A DNA stretch of 64,000 nucleotides from CALBPI01 sp942491885 (GCA_942491885.1 CALOCQ010000002.1:1116001-1180000); one strand, 5' to 3'; counted from the stretch's first letter, positions 17,397 through 26,608 are shown. Notes: generated by a model not told the origin, from the sequence alone. Translations and numbers: made by a program.

Positions 17397-18844
17397 GATG
17401 ACGCCTCCACGATCCACGTGTCTTTGCTGCCGCCACCTTGCGAGGAATTGACGACCAATGAGCCTTTGCGCAGCGCAACGCGCGTCAGGCCACCAGCGGT
17501 GACGGACACGTCCTCGCCTTGCAGCACGAACGGTCTCAGATCGAGATGGCGCGGCTCTATCCTGCCATCGCAAACCGTCGGTGCGGTGGACAGTGCCAAC
17601 GTCGGCTGGGCAATGTAGTTGCGCGGGTCAGCCTTCAGCTGTTCACGGAATTCCGCGTGCTCTTTGCGTGTCGCATGCGGGCCCACCAACATGCCATAGC
17701 CGCCGGACTCGTTGGCCGGCTTGACCACCAGCTCGTGCAGATGCTCGAGCACATAGGTCAGCGAGTCGGGATCCGAACAACGCCACGTCGGCACGTTGGG
17801 CAGCAGCGCTTCCTCGGACAGGTAAAACTTCACAATCTCGGGGACGTAGGAGTACACGACTTTGTCATCCGCAACGCCGGAGCCCGGTGCATTCGCGAGC
17901 GCAACGTTGCCCTTGCGCCAGGCGCGCATCAGCCCCGGCACGCCGAGCATGGAGTCGGCGCGGAACACCTCGGGGTCAATAAAGATGTCATCGATACGGC
18001 GGTAGATAGTATCTACACGCTTCGGGCCGTCGATCATTCGCATGCAGACCATATCGTTATCGTCAACGAACAGATCGCCGCCTTCCACCAGCTCGGCGCC
18101 CATGGTGCGGGCAAGATAGCTGTGCTCGAAATAGGCCGAGTTGTAAATGCCGGGCGTCAGCACGGCAATCTCGGCGTCCTGTTCCCGCCCGACAGGCGCG
18201 ATCGATTGCAGCATCGCACTCAGATCGGTCGGGTACTCGCTGACCGCGCGGATATTATGGTCGCGGAACAACTGCGGAAAGACGCGCTTGATGACGTTGC
18301 GGTTTTCAAGCATGTAGGACACACCGGACGGAACGCGCAGGTTGTCTTCGAGCACATAGACTGTGCCGTCGCTATCGCGCACCAGATCGGAGCCGCAGAT
18401 GTTCGCCCACACCCCGAAGCGCGGCGATGCGCCCATACAAGCCTTGAGATAGTTGCGCGAGCTATCGATGATCGACGCCGGCACGATACCTTCCTTGATA
18501 ATCCTGCGATCGTTGTAGAGGTCATCGATAAACATGTTCAGCGCTTTCAGGCGCTGGGTCAGACCGCGCTCGATGGCGTCCCATTCGTCGCCCGGAATAC
18601 ACCGCGGCAGCATGTCCAGCGGCCAGGCGCGATCGATGTTGTCACCGTCAGAGTAGACGGTGAAGCTGATGCCCATATCGGTGATAGTGCTGTCGACGGC
18701 GCGCTGTCGCTGCTCAAGCGCTTCGCCGTCGAGCGCACCGAAATAGTCAATGACGCCCCGGGCGCCGGAGCGCGCCGCGCCGGTCTCATCGACCAGCTCG
18801 TCATAGAAGTCGTTGTGGTTGTAATCTTTTAACGTGGTACTCAT
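17393..18844 (-). CDS. Circularly permuted ATP-grasp protein (type 2, DUF404/407)
   Basis: A 483-residue protein of COG2308. The start giving MSTTLKDYNHNDFYDELVDE is preferred over the frame opening at 18913. Family landmarks: FTVYSDGDNIDRAWPLDMLPR, RVPSGVSYMLENRNVIKRVFPQLF (positive residues for nucleotide), SVLTPGIYNSAYFEHSYLA-like segment VLTPGIYNSAYFEHSYLART, VKPANESGGYGMLVGP and the C-terminal RPFVLQGEDVSVTAGGLTRVAL. It should form carboxylate-amine bonds with ATP, but the substrates are unknown. First gene of the leftward three-gene operon; its promoter region is shared divergently with the ABC operon and carries a 21-bp tandem repeat. Confidence 0.9.
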   Translation of the reverse strand: MSTTLKDYNHNDFYDELVDETGAARSGARGVIDYFGALDGEALEQRQRAVDSTITDMGISFTVYSDGDNIDRAWPLDMLPRCIPGDEWDAIERGLTQRLKALNMFIDDLYNDRRIIKEGIVPASIIDSSRNYLKACMGASPRFGVWANICGSDLVRDSDGTVYVLEDNLRVPSGVSYMLENRNVIKRVFPQLFRDHNIRAVSEYPTDLSAMLQSIAPVGREQDAEIAVLTPGIYNSAYFEHSYLARTMGAELVEGGDLFVDDNDMVCMRMIDGPKRVDTIYRRIDDIFIDPEVFRADSMLGVPGLMRAWRKGNVALANAPGSGVADDKVVYSYVPEIVKFYLSEEALLPNVPTWRCSDPDSLTYVLEHLHELVVKPANESGGYGMLVGPHATRKEHAEFREQLKADPRNYIAQPTLALSTAPTVCDGRIEPRHLDLRPFVLQGEDVSVTAGGLTRVALRKGSLVVNSSQGGGSKDTWIVEASS

Positions 18845-18869
18845 CCGATCAATGATAACAGGTCGACGA

Positions 18870-18911
18870 AATGTCTTGTTTCGTGGATCTAATGTCTTGC
18901 TTTGTGCATCC
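18870..18911. promoter_or_regulatory. 21-bp tandem repeat in divergent promoter region
   Basis: Two adjacent 21-bp units (18870-18890 and 18891-18911) both start AATGTCTTG and agree at 17 of 21 positions. A 21-bp period equals two DNA turns, as for a regulator binding side by side. They lie between the divergent ATP-grasp and ABC operons, 26 bp upstream of the ATP-grasp start. Confidence 0.4.
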
Positions 18912-18979
18912 AAAATGGTGCATTTGTCGAAACTTGGACTAATATGTCCGCCCGCTTTAATTCTCAGGATTCTGCCCGC

Positions 18980-19660
18980 ATGATTTCAACGTCCCAACTG
19001 GTGCGGACATTTCAGGTCGGCGACTCCGAGGTGCACGCGCTCGATCACGTCGATCTCGACATTCAGGAAGGCGACTTCGTTGCGGTCATGGGCCCGTCCG
19101 GCTCCGGCAAGTCGACGTTGATGAATATCCTCGGCTGCCTGGATACGCCCAACGCCGGCGAATACCACCTGCTCGGCAAGGAAATCGGCACGCTGGATGA
19201 TGAGGCGCTGTCGCGTATTCGTAATGAGCACATTGGCTTTGTATTCCAGAGCTTCCACTTGTTGCCGCGGATGACCGCGCTGGAAAACACCCTGCTGCCG
19301 TTCAGATACAGCGACAAGCAAAGCGGTGATGAGCGCGAGCGCGGTGAGAAAATGCTCGGCCAACTCGGACTCAGCGACAGAATGGATCACCGGCCCAACC
19401 AGCTTTCCGGCGGCCAGCGCCAGCGCGTAGCGATCGCCCGCGCACTGGTAAAATCGCCACCACTGCTGCTGGCGGACGAGCCTACCGGCAACCTCGACAG
19501 CCGCACTTCAGACGAAATCATGCAGCTGTTTACAGACCTCAATAGAAATGGGCAGACCATCCTGATGGTCACTCATGAAGACGAGGTCGCGCAATTCGCG
19601 CGGCGTGTCATCCACATGCGAGACGGGAAAATTGAACGTGTTCAAATCAATCGCGACTAA
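18980..19660 (+). CDS. ABC exporter ATP-binding protein (MacB/LolD type)
   Basis: A 226-residue ATPase, start MISTSQLVRTFQVGDSEVHAL with AGGA 11 nt upstream; an earlier in-frame ATG at 18944 is possible. Walker A GPSGSGKST, Q-loop FVFQSFHLLPRM, signature LSGGQRQRVAIARAL, Walker B LLLADEPTGNLDS and H-loop MVTHE are all intact. This subfamily pairs with FtsX/MacB permeases and works mechanically across the envelope. First of five co-transcribed genes: ATPase, three adaptors, permease. Confidence 0.9.
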   Translation: MISTSQLVRTFQVGDSEVHALDHVDLDIQEGDFVAVMGPSGSGKSTLMNILGCLDTPNAGEYHLLGKEIGTLDDEALSRIRNEHIGFVFQSFHLLPRMTALENTLLPFRYSDKQSGDERERGEKMLGQLGLSDRMDHRPNQLSGGQRQRVAIARALVKSPPLLLADEPTGNLDSRTSDEIMQLFTDLNRNGQTILMVTHEDEVAQFARRVIHMRDGKIERVQINRD

Positions 19661-20603
19661 TACAGTTATTGCAGCGCTAACGCTGCTCGCCGCCCCGGCC
19701 ATCGCCAATCCGCTGCTGAGCGGCGTGATCGAGGATGTCGATGCGCAGACCATAGAGATGCCCTCATTGCCGGGTGCCTGGCAACGGCGGATAGAATGGA
19801 TGGCGCCGGAAGGCAGTGAGGTCGCGGTGGGAGAGGTGGTCGTCAAGCTTGACCCCGGCTCGCTGATAGCGGAAGAGGAAAAAGCCCGCGCCGATCTCGA
19901 GAAGCAGCGTTTCACGGCTGAACGCGCTATTGATGAGCTCAAGCTGCTGGTGCTGGATACCAAACGCGAACTCGCGCGGGCACAATCCGACCTGCGGCTT
20001 GCGGAGCTGGACGCGGTAATTCCTGTCGACACCATTCCACGGCTCGACTATGAGCGCTACCAGCTGACCTTCGCGACAGCGCGCCAGACCCTGGCACGCG
20101 CCGAGAAGAGTCTCGTCAACCAGCGCGCTGCTCTGCGTGACCGCGAGGCGCAGTCCAGGCTCGAAGTCGAACAGGCGGAGCTCGCCTACAAACGCATTAA
20201 TGACGCGCTGAAGGCAACGGAAATATTTGCCGAGAAAGCCGGCTTTGTGATCTATGCCGATAACCAGTTCACCGGGCGCAAGATCTTCCCGGGCGACACG
20301 CTGTACAGCGGACTCGAAATCGCCTCAATCGCGAGCCGCGACGACCTGCAGGTTCGCATGTGGGTGCACGAGGCCGACTTCCTCGACGTTAAGCCTGGCC
20401 AACCGTTGCAAATCGCAACGGATGCGCAGGGCATCGAGCCGTTCAATGCGATCGTGAGCTGGCGGTCGAGCCAGGCCATCGCGCGCGAGGACTGGAGCGA
20501 TAGCGGCTACTTCGAAGCGCTCGCGCGCCCCGTCGATGCGCTGGCACCCGCCATTATGCCTGGCATGAGTGTACTGGCAGTCATCGCTGCACCGACGGAG
20601 TAA
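19638..20603 (+). CDS. HlyD-like periplasmic adaptor 1
   Basis: A 321-residue protein starting at GTG 19638 inside the end of the ATPase gene (23-bp overlap), giving a signal peptide VFKSIATNTVIAALTLLAAPAIAN. Next comes a lipoyl-like half (WMAPEGSEVAVGEVVVKLDPG), a coiled-coil (EEEKARADLEKQRFTAERAI and LRDREAQSRLEVEQAELAYK) and the other half with FAEKAGFVIYADNQFTGRKIFPGDT. Belongs to the HlyD/MFP superfamily. It is the first of three adaptors in a row; whether they form a mixed ring is unknown. Confidence 0.8.
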   Translation: MFKSIATNTVIAALTLLAAPAIANPLLSGVIEDVDAQTIEMPSLPGAWQRRIEWMAPEGSEVAVGEVVVKLDPGSLIAEEEKARADLEKQRFTAERAIDELKLLVLDTKRELARAQSDLRLAELDAVIPVDTIPRLDYERYQLTFATARQTLARAEKSLVNQRAALRDREAQSRLEVEQAELAYKRINDALKATEIFAEKAGFVIYADNQFTGRKIFPGDTLYSGLEIASIASRDDLQVRMWVHEADFLDVKPGQPLQIATDAQGIEPFNAIVSWRSSQAIAREDWSDSGYFEALARPVDALAPAIMPGMSVLAVIAAPTE

Positions 20604-20607
20604 GCAA

Positions 20608-21750
20608 ATGCGCTATCTGATGTTCTCTCTGCTGCTTCTGAGCGCGCCGTCGTTGGCGCAACAATGGAAAACACTGGAAGCCCAGGACCGGCCGATAACG
20701 GTCAGCGCCAATGGCATTGTTGCACCCCGTCAGGCGCTGCGATTCGGGCCGCCGCCGTCGCAAAGCTGGCGCATCACGATCACCAAGCTCACCCGTGAAG
20801 GCACGCGCGTCAAAACCGGCGACGTGCTGGCGGAGTTCGACGGCTCGGCGACCGACGACCGGATAAAGCAAAAACAGGGCGAGCTGGCGACGCGACAGTC
20901 GGAACTGACCTCGTTGTTTGAAGAACAGGCGCGCGAAGTCGAAGAAGACAAGGTGCGGCTCGCAGAAGCAGAGAGTAACGCCAGCAAGGCCGCCCGTAAG
21001 GCAGCAGTTGATGCCACTGTATACGCCGGCCTGGAATACAAGAAGCTGCTCGAAGAGAAATCGATCACGGCCGAACTCTACGCGGCGGAGCAGCAGCGCT
21101 CGACGTTGGTCAAGCGTGTCAGGGCATCGAAAAAGGCAGAGCTGGAGTCGGACATACGCCGTCTGCAGAGCGAGCTCGACGGTGCGAAGACAGAGCTTGA
21201 GTCGTTCACGATCCGCGCGCCCCGGGACGGCCTGGTCATCGTCGGCACCGATCAGGAAGGCCAGAAGCTGGACGTCAACGATTCGGTGAATCCCGGCATG
21301 ACCGTCGTTGAGGTCATCGACGACAGCGACCTGATTATCGAGGCCGAAGTCCCCGAATTCGCGGCCGCGAGCATCACGGTCGGTCAGCCCGTCAGCATTT
21401 CACTCGATGCCGCCGGTGGTAGCGAGCTGCGCGGCAATGTTATTGAAGTTGCCAGTATCGTGCGGCGCCAATCGCGTTATTCACAAGCGATGGTTCGTGG
21501 CGTGACCATCGAGGTTTCGGACGAAGCGCAGAAAGCGTTGCGTCCCGGCACATCAGCCAAGATCACATTGACCGTCGACACGCGCGAGGCGGCGCTTGCC
21601 GTGTCGGAAGACACCATCAGGTATCGCGATGGCAAGCCGGGCCTGATGGTGCGCGGTGACGGCTGGCGTGCGGTCAAACTCGGCGACACCAGCGCAGGTT
21701 TGCGCATCATTGAGAGCGGCGTCTCGGCAGGCGAAGAGGTAGCACTATGA
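20608..21750 (+). CDS. HlyD-like periplasmic adaptor 2
   Basis: 380 residues, start at ATG 20608 with GGAG upstream, 4 bp after the previous stop. Signal peptide MRYLMFSLLLLSAPSLAQ; lipoyl half LTREGTRVKTGDVLAEFDG; a long coiled coil rich in Glu, Lys and Arg (QKQGELATRQSELTSLFEEQ and onward); FTIRAPRDGLVIVGTDQEGQ as the second half; then a beta-barrel and membrane-proximal domain ending in SAGEEVAL. Overlaps the next gene by 4 bp (ATGA). Sequence differs clearly from adaptors 1 and 3, so these are not recent duplicates. Confidence 0.85.
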   Translation: MRYLMFSLLLLSAPSLAQQWKTLEAQDRPITVSANGIVAPRQALRFGPPPSQSWRITITKLTREGTRVKTGDVLAEFDGSATDDRIKQKQGELATRQSELTSLFEEQAREVEEDKVRLAEAESNASKAARKAAVDATVYAGLEYKKLLEEKSITAELYAAEQQRSTLVKRVRASKKAELESDIRRLQSELDGAKTELESFTIRAPRDGLVIVGTDQEGQKLDVNDSVNPGMTVVEVIDDSDLIIEAEVPEFAAASITVGQPVSISLDAAGGSELRGNVIEVASIVRRQSRYSQAMVRGVTIEVSDEAQKALRPGTSAKITLTVDTREAALAVSEDTIRYRDGKPGLMVRGDGWRAVKLGDTSAGLRIIESGVSAGEEVAL

Positions 21751-22949
21751 TTTCCCCTACAACACGTATTCTTTCTGCTGCTGGTATCACATTAATGCTC
21801 GCGGCGTGCGGTGGCAGCGACGACGCCCTGCCCACAATCACCGCCGAAACCCGCAGCGTTGAGTTCACCGTGTCCGCGCGCGGAGAGCTGATTGCGTCTG
21901 AGGCGCTGCCGGTTGCACTGCCGCCGGGCGTCCGCATGGGCTTCAATATTTCCTGGATGGCGCCTGAGTTCTCGGAGGTCAAAGCCGGCGATGTGGTCGC
22001 GCGCTTCGACGATACGCAGATTATTGAGACCCGGCAGAGCACCGCATTGGCGGTCGCGAAGTCCGATTTCACGTTATCTGACATGGCGCGTATCGGCAAT
22101 CTGGAGCAGATCCGCATCGATCATGAATCCGGCCGGGTGGATGGCGAACGCGACATCTCCGAGGCATTCGCAAGCGTCGATGAGCGACTGATGAGTCGTA
22201 ACGAAATCATTGATGCCTTGTCAGACGTCGACTACCTGAATGTTGAGGCAGCATTCCTGGAGTGGCAATGGGAGACTTTCGACCAGCGGATGCAGGCCGA
22301 GCAAAACACAATCCGGGCTGAACAGCAGGGTGAGAAGGCCAAGCTCGACAAGCAGGATATCGCGCTGAAAATGATGGAGCTGCGCAGCCCGGCAGACGGC
22401 ACATTCATTTATGCCGAGACGCGATGGGGCGGCAAGCTTGGCAAGGGCAAGCGCGTATTCCCGGGCATGCCGATTGGCCTTTTGCCGGTGCGCGGCAAGG
22501 TGCGCGCGCGTCTGTATGTTGCCGAGACCGATGCGGTCGGCCTCGCGGAAGGACAAGCCGTTCGCCTGCGCCTCGATACGGCAACGGATCGTGAATTCAC
22601 CGCGAGTGTCATTTCGGTATCGGCGGTGGCGAGCCCGCTCAAGCGCGGCGAGCCGCAGAAGTTCTTTACCATCGAGGCTGACTTTGACGAGATCGATGTC
22701 GACCTGATGCGCGTCGGCAGCCGCTTGCGTGCCGAGATCGTGACCACCAGTCTCGATGATGTCATCGTAGTGCCGACGCAGGCCGTCTACGGCGACAGCG
22801 ATAGCGCGTATCTGTTTATTGCCAAAGGCGGCAAGGCGGAGCGTCGTGATGTGACGCTCGGCGAACGTGGCCCGGACCTCGTGCAGGTGACCGCCGGCAT
22901 CGACTCAGGCGAGCGCATTGTTCTGGTCACACCGGAAAACGCCGGATGA
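21747..22949 (+). CDS. HlyD-like periplasmic adaptor 3 (lipoprotein)
   Basis: 400 residues with a lipoprotein signal ending LMLAACGGSDD. Shares with adaptor 1 the ISWMAPEFSEVKAGDVVARFDD lipoyl half; the middle contains a helical segment (FLEWQWETFDQRMQAEQNTI), then MELRSPADGTFIYAETRWGG, barrel KVRARLYVAETDAVGLAEGQ and a complete membrane-proximal domain VIVVPTQAVYGDSDSAYLFI. The most typical MFP of the three. ATGA overlaps at both ends couple it to adaptor 2 and to the permease. Confidence 0.85.
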   Translation: MISPTTRILSAAGITLMLAACGGSDDALPTITAETRSVEFTVSARGELIASEALPVALPPGVRMGFNISWMAPEFSEVKAGDVVARFDDTQIIETRQSTALAVAKSDFTLSDMARIGNLEQIRIDHESGRVDGERDISEAFASVDERLMSRNEIIDALSDVDYLNVEAAFLEWQWETFDQRMQAEQNTIRAEQQGEKAKLDKQDIALKMMELRSPADGTFIYAETRWGGKLGKGKRVFPGMPIGLLPVRGKVRARLYVAETDAVGLAEGQAVRLRLDTATDREFTASVISVSAVASPLKRGEPQKFFTIEADFDEIDVDLMRVGSRLRAEIVTTSLDDVIVVPTQAVYGDSDSAYLFIAKGGKAERRDVTLGERGPDLVQVTAGIDSGERIVLVTPENAG

Positions 22950-24199
22950 GTAATAGTGCCGCGACCGGATTACTGATCGATGTGCGCCAGGCGCTCAGCC
23001 AGCTTTCGCATCACCGCTTGCGTACCGCGCTCACCCTTCTGGGTATGGTGTTTGGCGTCGGCGCGGTAATCGCAATGCTTGCCGTCAGCGAAGGCGGCAA
23101 ACGCGAAGCGCTGCAAATGATCGAAGGCATGGGGCTTCGCAACCTGATTGTCGAGGCGAAAGAACTCGACAGCGAATCGTTGAAAGAAGTGCGAAAGTAT
23201 TCGACGGGGCTAAGTGTCCGCGATGCGCAGGCCACGCAAAGCACGCTGCCGTTCGTCGAAGCCTGGGCAGGCAGCCGGGCATTTCGGATCTGGAGCCTGT
23301 TCAGCCGCGAAGGCGAAAGCCGGGCCAAGGTGATGGCCGTCAGCCCGGAGTACTTCGATCTGTCGAGCCTGAGCGCACAACGCGGTGCACTATTTACCGC
23401 GGCCGACGATCAGGCCTACGCCCAGGTGGCGGTGCTCGGCAGCGAGACGGCGAAGTCGCTGTTTCCGAATGGCGATGCCGTTGGCCAGTATCTGAAGGTC
23501 AACCATTTGTGGCTTGAGGTCATCGGCGTGCTGCGGGACCAGCAGCTTGAGCAAAGCGAGTTCGAAGGCCGCTCGGTTGGCGGCGAGAGCGATATTGTCT
23601 ACCTGCCGCTGCAGACGGGATTGACGCGACTGAAGCGCGAACCGTTGAGCGGCGAGCTTGATGCGATCAAGATGCGCCTTACCGGCGACATCACACCGGC
23701 ACAGGCGGCGGGCGCTATCGAGCACCTGATCAATCGTCGCCACAGCGATCAGAATGACTACGAAATTGTCGTGCCCGCAAGACTGCTGGCACAGCATCAG
23801 CAGACACAGCAAATCTTCACGGTGGTCATGTCAGCGGTCGCCGGCATTTCATTGCTCGTCGGCGGCATAGGCATCATGAACATCATGCTCGCGAGTGTCA
23901 TGGAGCGTAAGTCAGAGATCGGCTTGTTGCGGGCAATCGGCGCGCGCGAGTCCGACGTGGTGCGACAGTTCCTGATTGAGACATCGGTCATCGCCATGAT
24001 CGGCGCCGGGCTCGGCGTGCTGCTCGGCGTTATTCTTGCCTATACGATCGCCGCCTTCGCCGGTTGGGCCGTGGCCTGGTCGCTGTTGGTCATCCTGGTG
24101 GCAGTGGTTACCTGCATCGCCATTGCCGTTGGCTTCGGTGTGTACCCCGCGATGTCGGCCGCGAAGCTTGATCCGGTGTTGGCGTTGCAGTCGGATTAA
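22946..24199 (+). CDS. MacB/FtsX-family ABC permease
   Basis: 417-residue inner-membrane permease with the MacB arrangement: TM1 after LSHHRLRTALTLLGMVFGVGAVIAM, a periplasmic MacB_PCD domain, and three C-terminal TMs (VMSAVAGISLLVGGIGIMNIML, then ERKSEIGLLRAIGARESDVVRQFLIE, and the last two helices) ending YPAMSAAKLDPVLALQSD. MacB-type systems export toxins, antibiotics, peptides or lipoproteins; no substrate is indicated by neighbours. Last gene of the operon, convergent with the CNNM gene 18 bp away. Confidence 0.9.
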   Translation: MSNSAATGLLIDVRQALSQLSHHRLRTALTLLGMVFGVGAVIAMLAVSEGGKREALQMIEGMGLRNLIVEAKELDSESLKEVRKYSTGLSVRDAQATQSTLPFVEAWAGSRAFRIWSLFSREGESRAKVMAVSPEYFDLSSLSAQRGALFTAADDQAYAQVAVLGSETAKSLFPNGDAVGQYLKVNHLWLEVIGVLRDQQLEQSEFEGRSVGGESDIVYLPLQTGLTRLKREPLSGELDAIKMRLTGDITPAQAAGAIEHLINRRHSDQNDYEIVVPARLLAQHQQTQQIFTVVMSAVAGISLLVGGIGIMNIMLASVMERKSEIGLLRAIGARESDVVRQFLIETSVIAMIGAGLGVLLGVILAYTIAAFAGWAVAWSLLVILVAVVTCIAIAVGFGVYPAMSAAKLDPVLALQSD

Positions 24200-24217
24200 C
24201 GATGCAAGCAATCTGCT

Positions 24218-25456
24218 CTAGGACTTCGCCACTTTTCGAACCGTAAGCGTCTTGACGCGCCGATCGTCGGCTTTCGTGACTTCGAGTCTATAGCCTTGCC
24301 AATCAATGTACTCACCAACGCTCGGAATACGCTTTAGCGTTTCAACCACGAGCCCGCCGACGGTTGTTGCATCCAGACTGGCGTCCCACTGGATGCCAAG
24401 ATGTCGCGACACGCGACGAAGATCGACAGAGCCACGCAGCACCAGCGTACCGTCGTACTGCTCACGAATGTCTGCGGAGGGTGAATCAACTTCATCATAG
24501 ATCTCGCCAACAATTTCCTCGAGTACATCCTCAAGCGTCACGATACCCTGCACGCCACCATATTCGTCAACGACCATCGCAAGGTGTTTGTGCGCCTGCT
24601 GAAAGGTCCTTAGCAACTGAGGCACCTGCGTGGCTTCCGGCACGACCAGTACTTCACGCTGTATTGCGCTCCAGTCGATCTCACCATCGGGATTGTCCTG
24701 CAACCAGAACATCAACTCCTTGACCAGTACGATTGAAGTCGCGTTATCGAGATCGGACGACGTGGAGACCGGAAACCTGCTGTGACCGGACTCGCGTACG
24801 TAGCGCTCCACTTCGGCACGGGTCATTTCTGCGTGCAGGAAACGCACGCCCTGACGTGGCAGCATGACGTCCATCGCTCGCATGTCACGCAAGTGGGTGG
24901 CGCCAACAATAATGTCAGCGGTGCGCATGCCCACCGCTCCTTCACTACGGCCCAGTGAAGCATGTAGTCGCAACTCTTCCGGGGAGGTCACGGGCGTCTT
25001 CGTCGCCGGGCGCAAGAGTCGCGAAATACGCTCGCTAACGGCGACCATCGGCCAGAGCAGGCGGACAAGCCATTGCAGCCCATAGGCGACCGGACCCGCC
25101 AGGGTTGCTGCGTAGGTGACGCCAAGCGTTTTCGGAATGATCTCGGTAAAACGCAACACCGCAAGCGTAAACAGGATCGAAAACAGCCATAGCGTTTCTG
25201 CGCTGAATGCCGTGCTGTAACTTGCACCGGCCACCGCCGCACCAATGGTATGAGCCGCCGTATTGAGGATCAGAATTGCCGCAATCGGTACGTCAAAGTC
25301 CTCCTTGAACTTCGCCATAAGCCGGCCGGATTTCCTGCCATCCTGCACCATCGTCTCCACTTGAGGACGACTAACGGATAACAGAACCGATTCGAATATC
25401 GAACACATAAACGATACGACCAGAACGACCGTAACGGCGGTGATAAAGATAACCAT
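24218..25456 (-). CDS. CNNM/CorC-family transporter (DUF21-CBS-CorC_HlyC)
   Basis: 412 residues. The start MVIFITAVTVVLVVSFMCS is chosen for its GGGAG ribosome-binding site 5 nt upstream. Order: DUF21 membrane domain with IFESVLLSVSRPQVE and the AHTIGAAVAG segment, cytosolic CBS pair (RDMRAMDVMLPRQGVRFLHA, MVVDEYGGVQGIVTLEDVLEEIVGEIYDE) and C-terminal CorC_HlyC domain (TVGGLVVETLKRIPSVGE). Members move or sense Mg2+ and Co2+; older databases call them hemolysins. Monocistronic by layout: convergent with the ABC operon and separated from the TonB gene by a terminator. Confidence 0.9.
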   Translation of the reverse strand: MVIFITAVTVVLVVSFMCSIFESVLLSVSRPQVETMVQDGRKSGRLMAKFKEDFDVPIAAILILNTAAHTIGAAVAGASYSTAFSAETLWLFSILFTLAVLRFTEIIPKTLGVTYAATLAGPVAYGLQWLVRLLWPMVAVSERISRLLRPATKTPVTSPEELRLHASLGRSEGAVGMRTADIIVGATHLRDMRAMDVMLPRQGVRFLHAEMTRAEVERYVRESGHSRFPVSTSSDLDNATSIVLVKELMFWLQDNPDGEIDWSAIQREVLVVPEATQVPQLLRTFQQAHKHLAMVVDEYGGVQGIVTLEDVLEEIVGEIYDEVDSPSADIREQYDGTLVLRGSVDLRRVSRHLGIQWDASLDATTVGGLVVETLKRIPSVGEYIDWQGYRLEVTKADDRRVKTLTVRKVAKS

Positions 25457-25680
25457 GATTGCTCCCTTAAGCGCGATCGATAACCCGCGCACAAGCATAT
25501 CAGGCGGCTCCGGCGATCGGGATGCACGACGCTCGCGGTAGAGCAGTCAAAGAGATACTACCTACCGTTAGCTGAAGCCGCCGCGAGTTTCGTAACAGCA
25601 TGAATAGCAAGCGGAGGTAGCCGCAGGCCATTGTCGCTATTTTGGCAGTGGTGCGGATTCTCAAGCACGCAACGCGGATA

Positions 25681-25715
25681 AAAAAAGGCCGACCCATTGC
25701 CGGGCCGGCCTTCGT
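25681..25715 (-). terminator. Rho-independent terminator of the TonB receptor gene
   Basis: On the minus strand AAGGCCG pairs with CGGCCTT, extended by a CCC/GGG pairing after one mismatch, and is followed by a run of seven T (forward A-run at 25681-25687). It lies 24 bp past the receptor stop codon, exactly where a terminator is expected. Confidence 0.8.
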
Positions 25716-25738
25716 TTTTTACGCAGACTTCGTTCTTA

Positions 25739-26608
25739 TCAGAAGCGAATCTCTACACCGGCACGAATTTCCCACAGCGAGGCAAGCTCGACGAGGTTGT
25801 TCAGCGGGCGGTCAGTAAAGTTTGTGTAAACGTACTGACCCTGTGCGTTAACCTGGGCATCAACGACGTCAACCGCGAAGAATTGTGCATCGTAGGTCTT
25901 GCCCCAATCCTTGTTGAGGAAGTTACCAAAGTTGTAGATCTTCAGGAATGCACTGCCATCAACGCGATCAGTAAATGTCGGGAATTCCTGATCAATACGA
26001 AGATCCCAGCGCGTCGTCCAGCGTGCATGTTTGGCGTTGCGGCCAACAAAGCCGGGCGCCAGACCTTCACGAACAACAAAGTTCGAAAATGCTGCCTGAT
26101 CGAAGCCGGGACCGTAGACAACGTTCGTGTCACCAGGACCCGTCGGAACATACAACAGGTGACGACGCGAACGCTCACCTTCGAGGTCGTTCGTATCCAT
26201 CACGTAGCTCTGCGGTTGGCCTTCCTGCGCAAAACCGTTCAGCGCGATACGAGTCTCGTACTCACCGAACCATTCTGCAGAGTAAAGCGCACGCAGCGTG
26301 AAGCGATGCGGTACTACGTAGTTAGACGGGCCAACACCGGGGTTGTTGATGTCGAGCAGCGTCGTGCTTGAGAAGTTAGAGCCAGCCGTTGACGACGTCA
26401 TTGGCGATACATCTTCGGCAGCCGTGTAGGCATAACCGAACAGCACATCAAATCCGTTGTCCCACTCTTTACGCAGGATCAGCGATGCAGTCGTGGACTC
26501 AGGATTCTCACCGGAGTTGGTCAACATCAGGTTGTTCTCGCCAGCACCCGGAATGTAACCATAAATCGGTGCGCCGGCACTGGTGAGCCCCGTGATCTCC
26601 TGAGACAC
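25739..26608 (-). CDS. TonB-dependent receptor, C-terminal barrel part
   Basis: The downstream intact piece of the broken receptor, 289 residues from the first ATG, although in-frame receptor sequence begins earlier near 26750. It holds late barrel strands such as TASLILRKEWDNGFDVLFGYAYT, RFTLRALYSAEWFGEYETRI and the closing strand. On its own it lacks signal peptide and plug and could not work as a receptor. Confidence 0.75.
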   Translation of the reverse strand: MSQEITGLTSAGAPIYGYIPGAGENNLMLTNSGENPESTTASLILRKEWDNGFDVLFGYAYTAAEDVSPMTSSTAGSNFSSTTLLDINNPGVGPSNYVVPHRFTLRALYSAEWFGEYETRIALNGFAQEGQPQSYVMDTNDLEGERSRRHLLYVPTGPGDTNVVYGPGFDQAAFSNFVVREGLAPGFVGRNAKHARWTTRWDLRIDQEFPTFTDRVDGSAFLKIYNFGNFLNKDWGKTYDAQFFAVDVVDAQVNAQGQYVYTNFTDRPLNNLVELASLWEIRAGVEIRF

